A stretch of 64,000 nucleotides of DNA from Claveliimonas bilis. Lineage in GTDB: Bacteria; Bacillota; Clostridia; Lachnospirales; Lachnospiraceae. The notes under the pieces were generated by a model. The model was not told the DNA's origin. It worked only from the letters and a program-made list of their open reading frames with translations, and ran no database searches. The translations under genes and the position numbers were made by a program. The stretch is from NCBI RefSeq assembly GCF_030296775.1, contig NZ_AP027742.1, positions 1,054,001-1,118,000 on the forward strand. The letters run 5' to 3'. Numbering within the stretch: position 1 is the stretch's first letter; every line of letters starts with the position of its first letter. Positions 1 through 9,899 of this stretch are shown in pieces.

Positions 1-183
1 AGTGCATTATTGCCAAGCGCATTTTTTACTATTGAAAAACAGGACGGTGTCTTTGTTATTCGCGGAGGCGGATTCGGACATGGAATCGGAATGAGCCAGA
101 ATGGAGCGAATGAAATGGCGAAACAGGGGAAGAATTATCAAGAGATATTAAAGCTTTTCTATCAGGGTATAGAAATAGAATAG
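1..183 (+). CDS. SpoIID/LytB-domain protein, C-terminal end (partial)
   Basis: The frame is open from base 1 to the TAG at 181-183 (60 codons); the start lies outside the window. It contains GGGFGHGIGMSQNGA, the glycine/histidine-rich signature at the end of the SpoIID/LytB domain (G-x-GHG-x-GMSQ-x-GA). SpoIID is a peptidoglycan lytic transglycosylase in engulfment of the forespore, and LytB-type relatives act in vegetative wall turnover. Only the end of the domain is visible, so the sporulation and vegetative roles cannot be told apart. The following YihY gene starts about 60 bases later on the same strand. Confidence 0.8.
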   Translation, partial: SALLPSAFFTIEKQDGVFVIRGGGFGHGIGMSQNGANEMAKQGKNYQEILKLFYQGIEIE

Positions 184-241
184 CTTGAATAAAGTACGGA
201 CTGATGGTATGATTGCACTAGAAAAACGGCGGGGGAAAGAG

Positions 242-1066
242 ATGTTAAAAAAGATTTTCCAGAAAGCAGCAACAGTATCCGAAGATGTGACAAAAGCGCA
301 TGTCGGCGCATATGCAGCGCAGTCAGCATATTTTTTCATGCTCTGTATGATCCCGATCATCCTTCTTTTACTGACTTTGGTGCAGTATACGCCTGTGACA
401 AAAGCGGATGTGATGACGGCGGTAATGCAGGTGTTCCCTTCTTCTGTGGATTCGCTGATGATATCTATTGTTAATCAGGTTTATAATCAGTCCATGGGTA
501 TCATTCCTGTGACTATTATTGTGGCTCTGTGGTCGGCGGGGAAAGGTGTTCTGGCAATGACTTCCGGACTGAACTGTATCTATGAATGTCCGGAGACAAG
601 AAGTTATATTTTCCTTCGGATCCGCTCTACTATTTATACAGTGCTTTTTATTATCGTAATTCTGCTGCTTCTGGTTGTGTCGGTTTTCGGTAATTCACTT
701 AATATTTTCATTTCTACTCATGCGGAATTTTTGGAACCTCTGGCAGACTGGATGATTGATAAGAGAGCGTTGATCACCCCGGTGGTTCTGATGGGATTTT
801 CTCTTCTGATCTATAAATTCCTGCCCAACAGAAAGGACCGGTTTGTAAAGCAGCTTCCGGGCTCTGTATTTGCAGCAATCGGATGGATGGTGATTTCGTG
901 GGTTTTCTCGGTATATGTAGATATTTTTCAGGGATTTTCCAGTATGTACGGAAGCCTGACTACTATCGTCCTTATTATGCTCTGGCTGTATTTCTGTATG
1001 TACAGTATTTTACTGGGAGGAGAATTTAATAAGCTTCTGGGAGATAAAATCTTCCAAAAGGCATAG
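242..1066 (+). CDS. YihY/UPF0761 family inner-membrane protein
   Basis: A 274-residue polytopic membrane protein. Six hydrophobic segments are visible, at about residues 30-52, 80-105, 125-148, 172-192, 204-226 and 235-260. Family landmarks are QSAYFFMLCMIP near the N-terminus, SAGKG, and YGSL...WLYFCMYSILLGGEFN near the end. The family was once annotated ribonuclease BN, which is wrong for these proteins; its function is not established. The ATG at 242 follows GGGGGAAAG at good spacing. An in-frame TTG at 185 would add 19 residues but has no clear RBS. A consensus promoter for the next unit follows at once. Confidence 0.88.
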   Translation: MLKKIFQKAATVSEDVTKAHVGAYAAQSAYFFMLCMIPIILLLLTLVQYTPVTKADVMTAVMQVFPSSVDSLMISIVNQVYNQSMGIIPVTIIVALWSAGKGVLAMTSGLNCIYECPETRSYIFLRIRSTIYTVLFIIVILLLLVVSVFGNSLNIFISTHAEFLEPLADWMIDKRALITPVVLMGFSLLIYKFLPNRKDRFVKQLPGSVFAAIGWMVISWVFSVYVDIFQGFSSMYGSLTTIVLIMLWLYFCMYSILLGGEFNKLLGDKIFQKA

Positions 1067-1075
1067 GTTTTTGGC

Positions 1076-1103
1076 TTGACATCCGGGAAGCTTGTGTTAC
1101 AAT
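1076..1103 (+). promoter_or_regulatory. Sigma-A promoter of the pheST unit
   Basis: TTGACA (1076-1081) and TACAAT (1098-1103) are separated by 16 bases, just downstream of the yihY stop and just upstream of the T-box leader. Transcription would start near 1110. Confidence 0.75.
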
Positions 1104-1104
1104 G

Positions 1105-1387
1105 GATAAAGTAATTCAAATTATAAAAGCTTTGACCGTGTAAGTAGTGACCCGTTTTCCGGCAGAGAGAGGAAATCAAAGGGCTGAAAGTTTCCTCAGG
1201 TTCAGACGGCGAATGAATTTCCCACGCGAGCTGCATGTCTGAACAGGATGGCTTTTGAGCCTGTAAGAAGTAGGATGTGCCGTTCATGCACGTTACGCAT
1301 ATATGAGAGTCTGCCGGCAAAAGCTGTGCAGGAATCAGGGTGGTACCGCGGGTTAGCCTCGTCCCTTTTGAGGGAGGAGGTTTTTTT
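1105..1387 (+). promoter_or_regulatory. T-box leader, probably tRNA-Phe responsive
   Basis: The hallmark antiterminator sequence AGGGTGGTACCGCGG lies at 1337-1352. It is followed by an intrinsic terminator (CCTCGTCCC, loop, GGGAGGAGG, then T7) ending near 1387. Upstream is a long stem I with a GAGGAAA/TTTCCTC distal stem. A UUC triplet at 1219-1221 in GAATGAATTTCCC is the best candidate specifier codon. Uncharged tRNA-Phe would pair with the specifier and with the NCCA-binding bulge, stabilise the antiterminator and allow pheST transcription. The T-box itself is certain; the specifier is inferred partly from the downstream gene. Confidence 0.95.
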
Positions 1388-1482
1388 GTTGTGCGAAAGC
1401 TTTATTTCCTCTGTAAAAACAGGACTCCCTCTATATAAAATCTGATATTTTATTATTTTTTATCATGAAAAGGAGAAGAAGG

Positions 1483-2502
1483 ATGAAAGAGAAATTACAA
1501 AGCATCAAAGAAGAAGCCATTCGTCAGATTGAAGCTTCCGACATGCCGGAAAAGCTCAATGAGGTGCGTGTACGTTTCCTTGGAAAAAAAGGAGAGTTGA
1601 CGGCAGTTCTTAAGAGTATGAAGGATGTTGCTCCGGAAGAAAGACCAAAAGTAGGACAGCTTGTAAATGAGACAAGAGCTTCTATTGAAGAACTCTTGGA
1701 AGAAACCAAGCAGAAAATGGAAAGAAAGATCCGGGAAGAAAAGTTGAGCCAGGAGGTGATTGACGTCACACTTCCGGCTAAGAAAAATATGGTGGGACAC
1801 CGTCATCCAAATACAACGGTCCTGGAAGAAGTAGAACGTATTTTCATCGGAATGGGATATGAAGTTGTAGAAGGACCGGAAGTAGAGTATGACCTGTACA
1901 ATTTCGAGAAACTGAACATTCCGGCAGACCATCCGGCAAAAGACGAGCAGGATACATTCTATATAAATAAGGACATTGTCCTTCGTACCCAGACGTCTCC
2001 GGTTCAGGCGCGCGTTATGGAAGAAGGCAAGCTGCCGATCCGTATGATCGCTCCCGGAAGAGTATTCCGTTCTGATGAGGTGGATGCAACACATTCTCCG
2101 TCCTTCCACCAGATTGAAGGTCTCGTAGTAGACAAAAACATTTCTTTTGCTGATCTCAAGGGAACGTTGGAGGTGTTTGCCAAGGAATTGTTCGGACCTG
2201 AGACAAAAACAAAATTCAGACCTCATCACTTCCCGTTCACAGAACCCAGCGCTGAGGTAGACGTTACCTGCTTTAAATGCGGCGGAAAAGGCTGCCGTTT
2301 CTGTAAAGGATCCGGCTGGATCGAGATTTTAGGATGCGGTATGGTACATCCTCATGTACTGGAAATGTGCGGCATTGACCCGGAAGAATACACAGGATTC
2401 GCATTCGGAGTAGGACTGGAGCGAATCACGCTTCTGAAGTACGAGATCGACGATATGAGGCTGCTGTATGAGAATGATATCCGGTTTTTGAAACAGTTTT
2501 AG
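1483..2502 (+). CDS. pheS: Phenylalanine-tRNA ligase alpha subunit
   Basis: PheS (339 residues) is the catalytic alpha subunit of the alpha2-beta2 enzyme that charges tRNA-Phe. The N-terminal 90 residues are the helical coiled-coil arm that binds tRNA. The class II core shows motif 2 ([19 protein letters not shown]) and motif 3 ([13 protein letters not shown]). A cysteine-rich insertion, [17 protein letters not shown] at about residues 262-278, is typical of Firmicute PheS. The ATG at 1483 is preferred because AAAAGGAGAAGAAGG lies directly before it; the ATG at 1465 is itself part of that purine-rich stretch. The gene is under T-box control, with pheT downstream. Confidence 0.97.
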   Translation: MKEKLQSIKEEAIRQIEASDMPEKLNEVRVRFLGKKGELTAVLKSMKDVAPEERPKVGQLVNETRASIEELLEETKQKMERKIREEKLSQEVIDVTLPAKKNMVGHRHPNTTVLEEVERIFIGMGYEVVEGPEVEYDLYNFEKLNIPADHPAKDEQDTFYINKDIVLRTQTSPVQARVMEEGKLPIRMIAPGRVFRSDEVDATHSPSFHQIEGLVVDKNISFADLKGTLEVFAKELFGPETKTKFRPHHFPFTEPSAEVDVTCFKCGGKGCRFCKGSGWIEILGCGMVHPHVLEMCGIDPEEYTGFAFGVGLERITLLKYEIDDMRLLYENDIRFLKQF

Positions 2503-2506
2503 TCAG

Positions 2507-2550
2507 TTTTACACAGGGTATATATCAATTTTACACAGGGTATATATTAA
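2507..2550 (+). repeat. 22-bp tandem duplication between pheS and pheT
   Basis: TTTTACACAGGGTATATAT is present at 2507-2525 and again at 2529-2547, giving two 22-bp units that differ at one base. They lie in the 115-base gap between the pheS stop and the pheT RBS. The units contain TATATAT tracts but no clear -35 partner. No hairpin with a T-run is evident, so this is not an obvious terminator. Confidence 0.9.
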
Positions 2551-2617
2551 TTCGACACGTAGTAAACTTAAAGTTTGTTACGTCCCCTGTCAAAAAAATA
2601 ACGAAAAGGAGAACACA

Positions 2618-5038
2618 ATGAATACATCATTATCATGGATAAAAGCGTATGTTCCGGATCTTGACGTTACCGCACAGGAGTATACAGATGCGATGACACT
2701 TTCCGGGACAAAGGTAGAAGGATATGAAATCATGGATGCGGACCTGGACAAAATTGTGATCGGGCAGATCGATAAGATTGAGAAGCATCCGGATGCAGAC
2801 AAACTGATCATCTGTCAGGTGAATATCGGTACAGAAACCATCCAGATCGTAACCGGTGCGCCGAATGTAAAAGAAGGAGATAAGGTTCCGGTGGTACTGG
2901 CCGGCGGACGCGTGGCAGGAGGCCATGAACCGGGCAGCCGCGTAGCAGGAGGAATTAAGATCAAGAAAGGAAAGCTCCGCGGAGTGGAAAGTGATGGAAT
3001 GATGTGCTCCATCGAAGAGCTTGGTTCCAGTAAGGATATGTATCCGAATGCTCCCGAGAGCGGAATTTATATTATGCCGGAAGATGCCGAAGTGGGAGCA
3101 GATGCAGTGAAAGCACTGGGCCTTGATGATGTGGTGTTTGAATATGAGATCACTTCAAACCGAGTAGACTGCTTCAGCGTAGTGGGCATTGCCCGGGAAG
3201 CGGCAGCTACCTTCCGCAAAGAGTTCCATCCGCCGGTTGTCACTCCTACCGGAAACAGCGAGGATGTGAATGACTATATTAAAGTGACGGTTAAGGATGA
3301 AGAGCTCTGCCCGAGATACTGTGCAAGAGTGGTGAAAAATATCAAGATCGGCCCTTCACCGGAATGGATGCAGAGAAGACTTGCATCTGTGGGAATCCGT
3401 CCTATCAATAATGTAGTTGATATCACAAACTATGTGATGGAGGAATACGGTCAGCCCATGCATGCTTATGATCTGGACACCATTGCAGGTCATGAGATTA
3501 TTGTCAGAAGAGCAGAAAACGGAGAGAAATTTACAACTCTGGACGGCCAGGAAAGACAGCTGGATGATTCCATTTTGATGATCTGTGACGGAGAAAAATC
3601 TGTTGGTATTGCCGGAATCATGGGCGGCGAAAATTCCATGATCACAGATAATGTACAGACCATGCTTTTTGAGGCTGCATGTTTCGATGGGACAAATATC
3701 CGTAAATCAAGCAAAAAAGTAGGGCTTCGTACGGATGCTTCCGGAAAATTTGAAAAGGGTCTTGATCCCAATAATGCACAGGCAGCTATCGACCGCGCCT
3801 GCCAGCTGGTGGAAGAACTGGGAGCCGGAGAAGTAGTGGGCGGCATGGTTGACGTCTATGGAACGAAGAGAGAGCCGGTGAGAGTTCCTTTTGATGCCGA
3901 CGCTATCAATGAACTGCTTGGGACAGATATCCCGAAAGAAGACATGCTTTCCTATTTCAAGATGATCGATCTGGAGTATGACGAGAATACAAACGAAGTG
4001 ATCGCTCCTACGTTCCGTCAGGATCTTTTGAGACTTGCAGATCTTGCAGAAGAAGTTGCGAGATTTTACGGATATGACAATATCCCGACTACACTTCCAA
4101 AAGGAGAGGCTACAACAGGAAAACTGTCCTTCAAGCTTCGGATTGAAGAAGTAGCCCGCAATATTGCAGAGTTCTGCGGCTTCAGCCAGGCTATGACCTA
4201 TTCCTTTGAAAGTCCGAAGGTATTTGACAAGCTGCTGCTTCCGGAGGATTCAGAGCTTAGAAAAGCAGTGGAGATCATGAATCCCCTTGGCGAGGACTAC
4301 AGCATTATGCGGACAACATCCTTAAATGGAATGCTTACTTCACTTGCCACTAATTACAACCGCAGAAATAAGAATGTGCGTCTCTATGAGCTGGGAAATA
4401 TTTATCTTCCTAAAACTCTGCCTCTTACAGAGCTTCCGGAGGAGAGAATGCAGTTTACACTTGGAATGTATGGAAAAGGCGATTTCTTCCATATGAAAGG
4501 TGTTGTGGAAGAATTTTTTGAAAAGGCCGGACTGCATAAGAAAGAGATCTATCGTCCGGATTCCGGGAAACCGTATCTGCATCCGGGACGCCAGGCAAAT
4601 ATTGTGTATGACGGAGTGGTCGTAGGATATCTCGGCGAGGTACATCCGGATGTAGCTGACACATACGGAATCGGAGAGAGAGCCTACATTGCAGTTATTG
4701 ATATGCCGGAAATCGTATCCCGTGCAGGCTTTGACCGGAAATATGAAGGAATCGCAAAATTCCCGGCTGTTACACGAGACATCAGTATGGTTGTACCAAA
4801 AGAGATCATGGTAGGACAGATTGAGGAAGTGATCGAGCAAAAAGGCGGAAGCTATCTGGAAAGCTACAAGCTGTTTGACCTTTATGAGGGAGCACAGATC
4901 AAAGCAGGATATAAGTCAATTGCTTATTCTATCGTGTTCCGTGCAAAGGACAAGACGCTGGAGGATGCTGATGTGACAAAAGCAATGGGCCATATTCTGA
5001 AAGAGCTGGAGGGTATGGGCATTGAACTCCGGAAATAA
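2618..5038 (+). CDS. pheT: Phenylalanine-tRNA ligase beta subunit
   Basis: PheT (806 residues, normal length) partners PheS. Domains in order: N-terminal [12 protein letters not shown], an EMAP-like tRNA-binding domain (about 40-150, [21 protein letters not shown]), the B3/B4 editing region (about 210-390), B5 (about 400-475), a catalytic-like core, and the C-terminal FDX-ACB anticodon-binding domain (about 712-806, starting near [12 protein letters not shown]). The RBS AAAAGGAG precedes the ATG. It should be co-transcribed with pheS from the T-box promoter despite the 115-base gap. The stop lies 13 bases before the queA start. Confidence 0.97.
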   Translation: MNTSLSWIKAYVPDLDVTAQEYTDAMTLSGTKVEGYEIMDADLDKIVIGQIDKIEKHPDADKLIICQVNIGTETIQIVTGAPNVKEGDKVPVVLAGGRVAGGHEPGSRVAGGIKIKKGKLRGVESDGMMCSIEELGSSKDMYPNAPESGIYIMPEDAEVGADAVKALGLDDVVFEYEITSNRVDCFSVVGIAREAAATFRKEFHPPVVTPTGNSEDVNDYIKVTVKDEELCPRYCARVVKNIKIGPSPEWMQRRLASVGIRPINNVVDITNYVMEEYGQPMHAYDLDTIAGHEIIVRRAENGEKFTTLDGQERQLDDSILMICDGEKSVGIAGIMGGENSMITDNVQTMLFEAACFDGTNIRKSSKKVGLRTDASGKFEKGLDPNNAQAAIDRACQLVEELGAGEVVGGMVDVYGTKREPVRVPFDADAINELLGTDIPKEDMLSYFKMIDLEYDENTNEVIAPTFRQDLLRLADLAEEVARFYGYDNIPTTLPKGEATTGKLSFKLRIEEVARNIAEFCGFSQAMTYSFESPKVFDKLLLPEDSELRKAVEIMNPLGEDYSIMRTTSLNGMLTSLATNYNRRNKNVRLYELGNIYLPKTLPLTELPEERMQFTLGMYGKGDFFHMKGVVEEFFEKAGLHKKEIYRPDSGKPYLHPGRQANIVYDGVVVGYLGEVHPDVADTYGIGERAYIAVIDMPEIVSRAGFDRKYEGIAKFPAVTRDISMVVPKEIMVGQIEEVIEQKGGSYLESYKLFDLYEGAQIKAGYKSIAYSIVFRAKDKTLEDADVTKAMGHILKELEGMGIELRK

Positions 5039-5051
5039 GGGAGAAAGAAAA

Positions 5052-6083
5052 ATGGAAATGAAACGACAGGATTTCAGCTTTGAGCTTCCACAGGAGCTGA
5101 TCGCCCAGGATCCCTTAAAGGACCGGTCCTCGTCCCGGCTTCTTGTCCTTGACAAGGAGACGGGGGAAGTGTCCCACCATGTATTCCGGGACATTATAGA
5201 TTATCTGAATCCGGGAGACTGTCTGGTGATCAATGACACAAAAGTCATTCCCGCCCGCCTGATCGGATCCAAGGTAGGAACAGATGCAAAAATAGAGATC
5301 CTGCTGCTGAAACGGAAATCGGATCAGGTGTGGGAGACGCTGGTGAAGCCTGGGAAAAAGGCAAAGCCGGGAGCTAAGATCAGTTTTGGAGAAGGACTTC
5401 TTGTAGGGGAGGTCATTGATATTGTGGAAGAGGGGAACCGTCTGGTGAAATTCAGTTATGAAGGAATTTTTGAAGAAATTCTGGATCAGCTGGGCCAGAT
5501 GCCTCTGCCGCCTTATATTACGCATCAGCTGGAAGATAAAAACCGTTATCAGACTGTATATGCAAAGAACAGCGGGTCAGCAGCAGCGCCTACAGCGGGG
5601 CTTCATTTCACCCCCGAACTTCTGGAACAGATCAAGGAGAAGGGGGTGGATGTTGCCAGCGTCACTCTCCATGTGGGGCTTGGCACTTTCCGCCCGGTAA
5701 AAGCGGAAAATATTCTGGATCATCACATGCATTCCGAATTTTATCGAATTGAAGAAGAAGAGGCTGCGAAGATCAACCGGGCAAAAGAAAAGGGAGGAAG
5801 GATCATCTGCGTGGGAACGACAAGCTGTAGAACAGTAGAGTCGGCGGCAGATGAAAATGGAAGAGTGAAGGCAGGAAGCGGATGGACGGATATTTTCATC
5901 TATCCGGGATACTGGTTTAAAATACTGGACTGCCTGATCACAAATTTCCATCTGCCGGAATCTACTCTGCTGATGCTGGTGTCAGCGTTAGCCGGGCGGG
6001 AACATATTTTGGCGGCATATGAAGAGGCTGTGAAGGAAAAATACAGATTCTTTTCCTTCGGGGATGCTATGTTCATTCAATAG
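5052..6083 (+). CDS. queA: tRNA preQ1(34) S-adenosylmethionine ribosyltransferase-isomerase
   Basis: QueA (343 residues) transfers the ribosyl part of SAM to 7-aminomethyl-7-deazaguanine in tRNA, giving epoxyqueuosine, the penultimate step of queuosine synthesis. Signatures are [28 protein letters not shown] and [18 protein letters not shown], with the usual FGDAMFI ending. The ATG at 5052 is chosen because AAGGGAGAAAG sits just before it. An in-frame ATG at 5022 would overlap pheT and has no RBS. The gene follows pheT by 13 bases and is probably read from the same transcript. Confidence 0.96.
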   Translation: MEMKRQDFSFELPQELIAQDPLKDRSSSRLLVLDKETGEVSHHVFRDIIDYLNPGDCLVINDTKVIPARLIGSKVGTDAKIEILLLKRKSDQVWETLVKPGKKAKPGAKISFGEGLLVGEVIDIVEEGNRLVKFSYEGIFEEILDQLGQMPLPPYITHQLEDKNRYQTVYAKNSGSAAAPTAGLHFTPELLEQIKEKGVDVASVTLHVGLGTFRPVKAENILDHHMHSEFYRIEEEEAAKINRAKEKGGRIICVGTTSCRTVESAADENGRVKAGSGWTDIFIYPGYWFKILDCLITNFHLPESTLLMLVSALAGREHILAAYEEAVKEKYRFFSFGDAMFIQ

Positions 6084-6118
6084 GCCCTATATTCTTTGAA
6101 ATCTTAGCTGTGAAGGGC

Positions 6119-6147
6119 TTGACGAACCATAGCAAAACCTTTAAAAT
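6119..6147 (+). promoter_or_regulatory. Probable ppdK promoter
   Basis: TTGACG (6119-6124), a 17-base spacer and TAAAAT (6142-6147) lie in the gap between queA and ppdK, about 50 bases before the ppdK RBS (TTAGGAGG). Confidence 0.6.
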
Positions 6148-6197
6148 ATTATGTGCAAATTACTAGAAAGAAAAATTTTTTAGGAGGTCATTGGAAC

Positions 6198-8825
6198 ATG
6201 GCAACAAAATGGGTTTATATGTTCACAGAAGGTAACGCAACTATGAGAAACCTTCTGGGTGGCAAAGGTGCAAACCTGGCAGAGATGACAGGCCTTGGAC
6301 TGCCGGTACCACAGGGATTTACGGTTACGACAGAGGCTTGTACTCAGTACTATGAAGATGGCAGAAAGATCAATGATGAAATCATGGGACAGATCATGGA
6401 CGCCATGGCTAAACTGGAAGAGATCACAGGAAAGAAATTCGGGGACAAGCAGAATCCGCTTCTCGTTTCCGTGCGTTCCGGTGCAAGAGCTTCCATGCCA
6501 GGTATGATGGATACAATCCTGAACCTTGGTCTTAATGAGGAAGTTGTTGAGACTCTGGCAGAAGCTTCCGGCAATCCACGCTGGGCTTGGGACTGCTACA
6601 GAAGATTCATCCAGATGTATTCTGACGTCGTAATGGAAGTTGGAAAGAAATATTTTGAAGAGCTCATCGATAAGATGAAAGAAGAAAAAGGCGTAACTCA
6701 GGACGTAGAGCTGACAGCAGAGGATCTGAAGACTCTTGCAGGACAGTTCAAAGCTGAGTACAAAGAGAAGATCGGTTCAGATTTCCCGGCAGATGCAAAA
6801 GAGCAGCTGATGGGTGCTGTAAAAGCCGTGTTCCGTTCCTGGGACAACCCGAGAGCAAACGTATACCGTCGTGACAACGACATTCCGTACTCATGGGGAA
6901 CAGCTGTCAACGTACAGATGATGGCATTCGGTAACATGGGTGATGACTGTGGTACAGGTGTTGCATTTACACGTGACCCTGCTACAGGAGAGAACGGACT
7001 CTTCGGTGAGTTCCTTACAAATGCACAGGGAGAGGACGTTGTTGCTGGTGTTCGTACTCCTATGCACATTTCCGAAATGGAAGAGAAATTCCCGGAAGCT
7101 TTCGCACAGTTCAAAGAAGTGTGCAAGACTCTGGAAACACACTACAGAGATATGCAGGATATGGAGTTTACTGTAGAGCATGGTAAACTGTATATGCTTC
7201 AGACACGTAACGGAAAGAGAACAGCAAAAGCTGCTCTGAAGATCGCTTGTGACCTTGTTGATGAGGGAATGAGATCAGAAGAAGAAGCAGTTGCTATGAT
7301 CGATCCGAGAAACCTTGACTCTCTGCTTCATCCGCAGTTCGACGCTGCTGCTCTTAAGGCAGCTACACCGATGGCAAAAGCACTTGGAGCATCTCCGGGA
7401 GCTGCATGCGGTAAGATCGTATTTACAGCAGATGACGCTGTAGAATGGGCTGCAAGAGGAGAGAAAGTTGTACTTGTACGTCTTGAGACATCACCGGAAG
7501 ATATCACAGGTATGAAATCTGCACAGGGTATCCTGACAGTTCGTGGTGGTATGACATCTCACGCTGCCGTTGTTGCACGTGGAATGGGTACATGCTGTGT
7601 ATCCGGATGCGGTGACATCGTAATGGATGAGGCAAACAAGAAATTTACACTTGCAGGAAAAGAGTTCCACGAGGGAGATGCAATCTCACTTGACGGATCC
7701 ACAGGTAATATCTATGACGGAATCATCCCGACAGTAGATGCAACAATCGCTGGAGAGTTCGGAAGAATCATGGGATGGGCTGACAAATACAGAACAATGA
7801 AGGTTCGTACAAATGCAGATACACCTGCAGACGCTAAGAAAGCACGCGAACTTGGAGCAGAAGGTATCGGACTTTGCCGTACAGAGCATATGTTCTTCGA
7901 AGGTAACAGAATCGATGCATTCCGTGAAATGATCTGCGCTGAGACAGTAGAAGAAAGAGAAGCTGCACTGGAGAAGATCCTTCCGGAACAGCAGGGAGAC
8001 TTCGAGAAACTGTATGAGGCTCTGGAAGGAAACCCGGTAACGATCCGTTTCCTTGACCCACCGCTTCATGAGTTCGTTCCGACAGAGGAAGAAGACATCA
8101 AAAAACTGGCTGATGCACAGGGCAAGACAGTTGAGCAGATCAAAGCTGTTATCGACAGCCTGCATGAGTTCAACCCAATGATGGGACATCGTGGATGCCG
8201 TCTGGCAGTGACATATCCGGAAATCGCAAAGATGCAGACAAAAGCTGTTATCCGTGCAGCTATCAATGTACAGAAAGCTCATCCGGAATGGAAAGTACAG
8301 CCGGAGATCATGATCCCGCTTGTTGGAGATATCAAAGAGCTGAAATATGTGAAGAAATTCGTTGTTGAGACAGCAGATGCTGAAATCGCAGCAGCAGGAA
8401 GCGATCTGAAGTACGAAGTTGGTACAATGATCGAGATCCCAAGAGCTGCTCTGACAGCTGATGAGATTGCAAAAGAAGCTGACTTCTTCTGCTTCGGTAC
8501 AAACGACCTGACACAGATGACATACGGCTTCTCACGTGATGACGCTGGAAAATTCCTGGATGCTTACTATGACGCTAAGATCTTCGAGAACGATCCATTT
8601 GCAAAACTGGATCAGGATGGCGTTGGCAAGCTGATGAAGATGGCAATCGACTTAGGAAAGCCAGTTAACGAAAAACTGCACGTAGGTATCTGTGGAGAGC
8701 ACGGTGGAGATCCAAGCTCTGTAGAGTTCTGCCATAGCCTTGGACTTGACTATGTATCCTGCTCACCGTTCCGTGTACCGATCGCACGTCTGGCAGCAGC
8801 ACAGGCAGCAATCGCACAGAAATAG
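6198..8825 (+). CDS. ppdK: Pyruvate, phosphate dikinase
   Basis: PPDK (875 residues, standard length) interconverts pyruvate + ATP + Pi and phosphoenolpyruvate + AMP + PPi. In clostridia it serves PPi-linked glycolysis or PEP supply. The N-terminal ATP-grasp domain begins MATKWVYMFTEGNATM and contains SVRSGARASMPGMMDT. The swivelling phosphohistidine domain has GGMTSHAAVVARGMG (catalytic His). The C-terminal PEP/pyruvate barrel has GLCRTEHMFF, FGTNDLTQMTYGFSRDD and the catalytic-Cys loop GICGEHGGD. The start at 6198 follows TTAGGAGGTCATTGGAAC. Codon use is strongly biased, which suggests high expression. Confidence 0.97.
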   Translation: MATKWVYMFTEGNATMRNLLGGKGANLAEMTGLGLPVPQGFTVTTEACTQYYEDGRKINDEIMGQIMDAMAKLEEITGKKFGDKQNPLLVSVRSGARASMPGMMDTILNLGLNEEVVETLAEASGNPRWAWDCYRRFIQMYSDVVMEVGKKYFEELIDKMKEEKGVTQDVELTAEDLKTLAGQFKAEYKEKIGSDFPADAKEQLMGAVKAVFRSWDNPRANVYRRDNDIPYSWGTAVNVQMMAFGNMGDDCGTGVAFTRDPATGENGLFGEFLTNAQGEDVVAGVRTPMHISEMEEKFPEAFAQFKEVCKTLETHYRDMQDMEFTVEHGKLYMLQTRNGKRTAKAALKIACDLVDEGMRSEEEAVAMIDPRNLDSLLHPQFDAAALKAATPMAKALGASPGAACGKIVFTADDAVEWAARGEKVVLVRLETSPEDITGMKSAQGILTVRGGMTSHAAVVARGMGTCCVSGCGDIVMDEANKKFTLAGKEFHEGDAISLDGSTGNIYDGIIPTVDATIAGEFGRIMGWADKYRTMKVRTNADTPADAKKARELGAEGIGLCRTEHMFFEGNRIDAFREMICAETVEEREAALEKILPEQQGDFEKLYEALEGNPVTIRFLDPPLHEFVPTEEEDIKKLADAQGKTVEQIKAVIDSLHEFNPMMGHRGCRLAVTYPEIAKMQTKAVIRAAINVQKAHPEWKVQPEIMIPLVGDIKELKYVKKFVVETADAEIAAAGSDLKYEVGTMIEIPRAALTADEIAKEADFFCFGTNDLTQMTYGFSRDDAGKFLDAYYDAKIFENDPFAKLDQDGVGKLMKMAIDLGKPVNEKLHVGICGEHGGDPSSVEFCHSLGLDYVSCSPFRVPIARLAAAQAAIAQK

Positions 8826-8861
8826 GCGAAAACGGTCAGAGTTTCTAGTTAAAATGATTAT

Positions 8862-8897
8862 AAGCGTACCATTAGAAATAGTGGTACGCTTATTTTT
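8862..8897 (+). terminator. Intrinsic terminator after ppdK
   Basis: AAGCGTACCA and TGGTACGCTT form a 10-bp perfect stem around a TTAGAAATAG loop (8862-8891), followed by ATTTTTCT. Confidence 0.9.
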
Positions 8898-8922
8898 CTG
8901 CGGCAGACATCTTGAAGGCATA

Positions 8923-8951
8923 TTGCCTCCATCTTCATTCGGTGTTATGAT
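8923..8951 (+). promoter_or_regulatory. Candidate promoter for the dehydrogenase-like gene and scrR
   Basis: TTGCCT (8923-8928), a 17-base spacer and TATGAT (8946-8951) lie about 35 bases before the ATG at 8985. The RBS CGGAGGAAG follows. Confidence 0.55.
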
Positions 8952-8984
8952 GGAAACAGATGCGAAATTCGGAGGAAGTCACAT

Positions 8985-9899
8985 ATGAAATTAAAGAAAA
9001 TAACAGCAATTGAGCCGGTATCTCTCCTGGATGAAACGAAAAGAGAAGTAGAGAAATATTTTGAGGAGGCTGTCTTTTATGACACATTTCCCGAAAATGA
9101 GGAGGAGATCATAAAACGGATCGGTGATTCGGATGCAATCTTTGTGAGCTACCGGTACCCTATCGGAGAAGCAGTGCTGAAAGAGTGCAAAAATCTGAAA
9201 TATATCGGTATGTGCTGCAGCCTTTATTCCGAGGCCAGTTCTAATGTAGATATCCGCTATGCGAGGGAGCAGAGAATCTGTGTGAAAGGAGTCCGTGATT
9301 ACGGGGATCAGGGAGTAGCGGAATATGTGATCGGAGAAGTGATCCATATGCTTCAGGGAACAGGAGGACATCCGCCTTTTCTTGGCGTAGAATCGGAAGT
9401 TTCCGGGATCCGCGCAGGTATCCTGGGAATGGGGGCAAGCGCCCAGGCTGTTGCTGCCGCTCTGTCAGCTTTTGGCGCTGACGTCAGCTATTACAGCAGG
9501 ACAAGGAAAAGAGAGCTGGAAGAGAGGCACGGATACCATTATCTGGAACTGGATGAGCTTCTTGCTTCCTGCAATGTGATCTGCAGCTGCCTTAGCAAAA
9601 ATGTGGTCCTTCTCCATGAAAGAGAAATGGATATTATGGGAGACAATACCATTCTTTTCAATACTGCCTTAAGCCCCTGTTTTGATGCAGAAGCCATGAA
9701 GAAGTGGCTGCAAAAAGAAAATACCTGGTATTTTTGCGATACACTGATGGGACTTGGGGAGGAGGAATTGCTGCAGTATGATCATGTTTCCTGTCTGAAA
9801 AAATCTTCGGGCATGACAAGTCAGGCTGTTGCAAGGCTGAATGAAAAAGTGCTTGTGAATCTGAAAGAGTTTTTGGAGGAAACCGGCTATGACCATTAA
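8985..9899 (+). CDS. D-2-hydroxyacid dehydrogenase-like protein, apparently without the catalytic His
   Basis: A 304-residue protein with the two-domain fold of the NAD-dependent D-isomer 2-hydroxyacid dehydrogenases. The Rossmann loop GILGMGASAQAVAAALSAFG lies at about residues 145-164, followed by a YYSRTRK cofactor-specificity region. In active members a TPHxxGxT motif carries the catalytic His, but here the equivalent segment reads LKKSSGMTSQA. The usual N-x-x-RG segment reads FNTALSPC. It may therefore be a non-catalytic or altered-substrate member. The last 11 bases overlap the LacI-type regulator, so the two are co-transcribed ahead of a sucrose operon. Fold confidence is good; the activity is unknown. 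Confidence 0.7.
   Translation: MKLKKITAIEPVSLLDETKREVEKYFEEAVFYDTFPENEEEIIKRIGDSDAIFVSYRYPIGEAVLKECKNLKYIGMCCSLYSEASSNVDIRYAREQRICVKGVRDYGDQGVAEYVIGEVIHMLQGTGGHPPFLGVESEVSGIRAGILGMGASAQAVAAALSAFGADVSYYSRTRKRELEERHGYHYLELDELLASCNVICSCLSKNVVLLHEREMDIMGDNTILFNTALSPCFDAEAMKKWLQKENTWYFCDTLMGLGEEELLQYDHVSCLKKSSGMTSQAVARLNEKVLVNLKEFLEETGYDH

Noticed and set aside
1248-1445. Small plus-strand ORF in the pheS leader
   Set aside because: It lies across the T-box antiterminator and terminator; the RNA structure explains the sequence.
1495-2229. Long minus-strand ORF opposite pheS
   Set aside because: Cys/Phe/Arg-rich product with no family features; shadow of the well-supported pheS frame.
7686-8282. 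198-codon minus-strand ORF inside ppdK
   Set aside because: Antisense shadow; no RBS and no recognisable domain.
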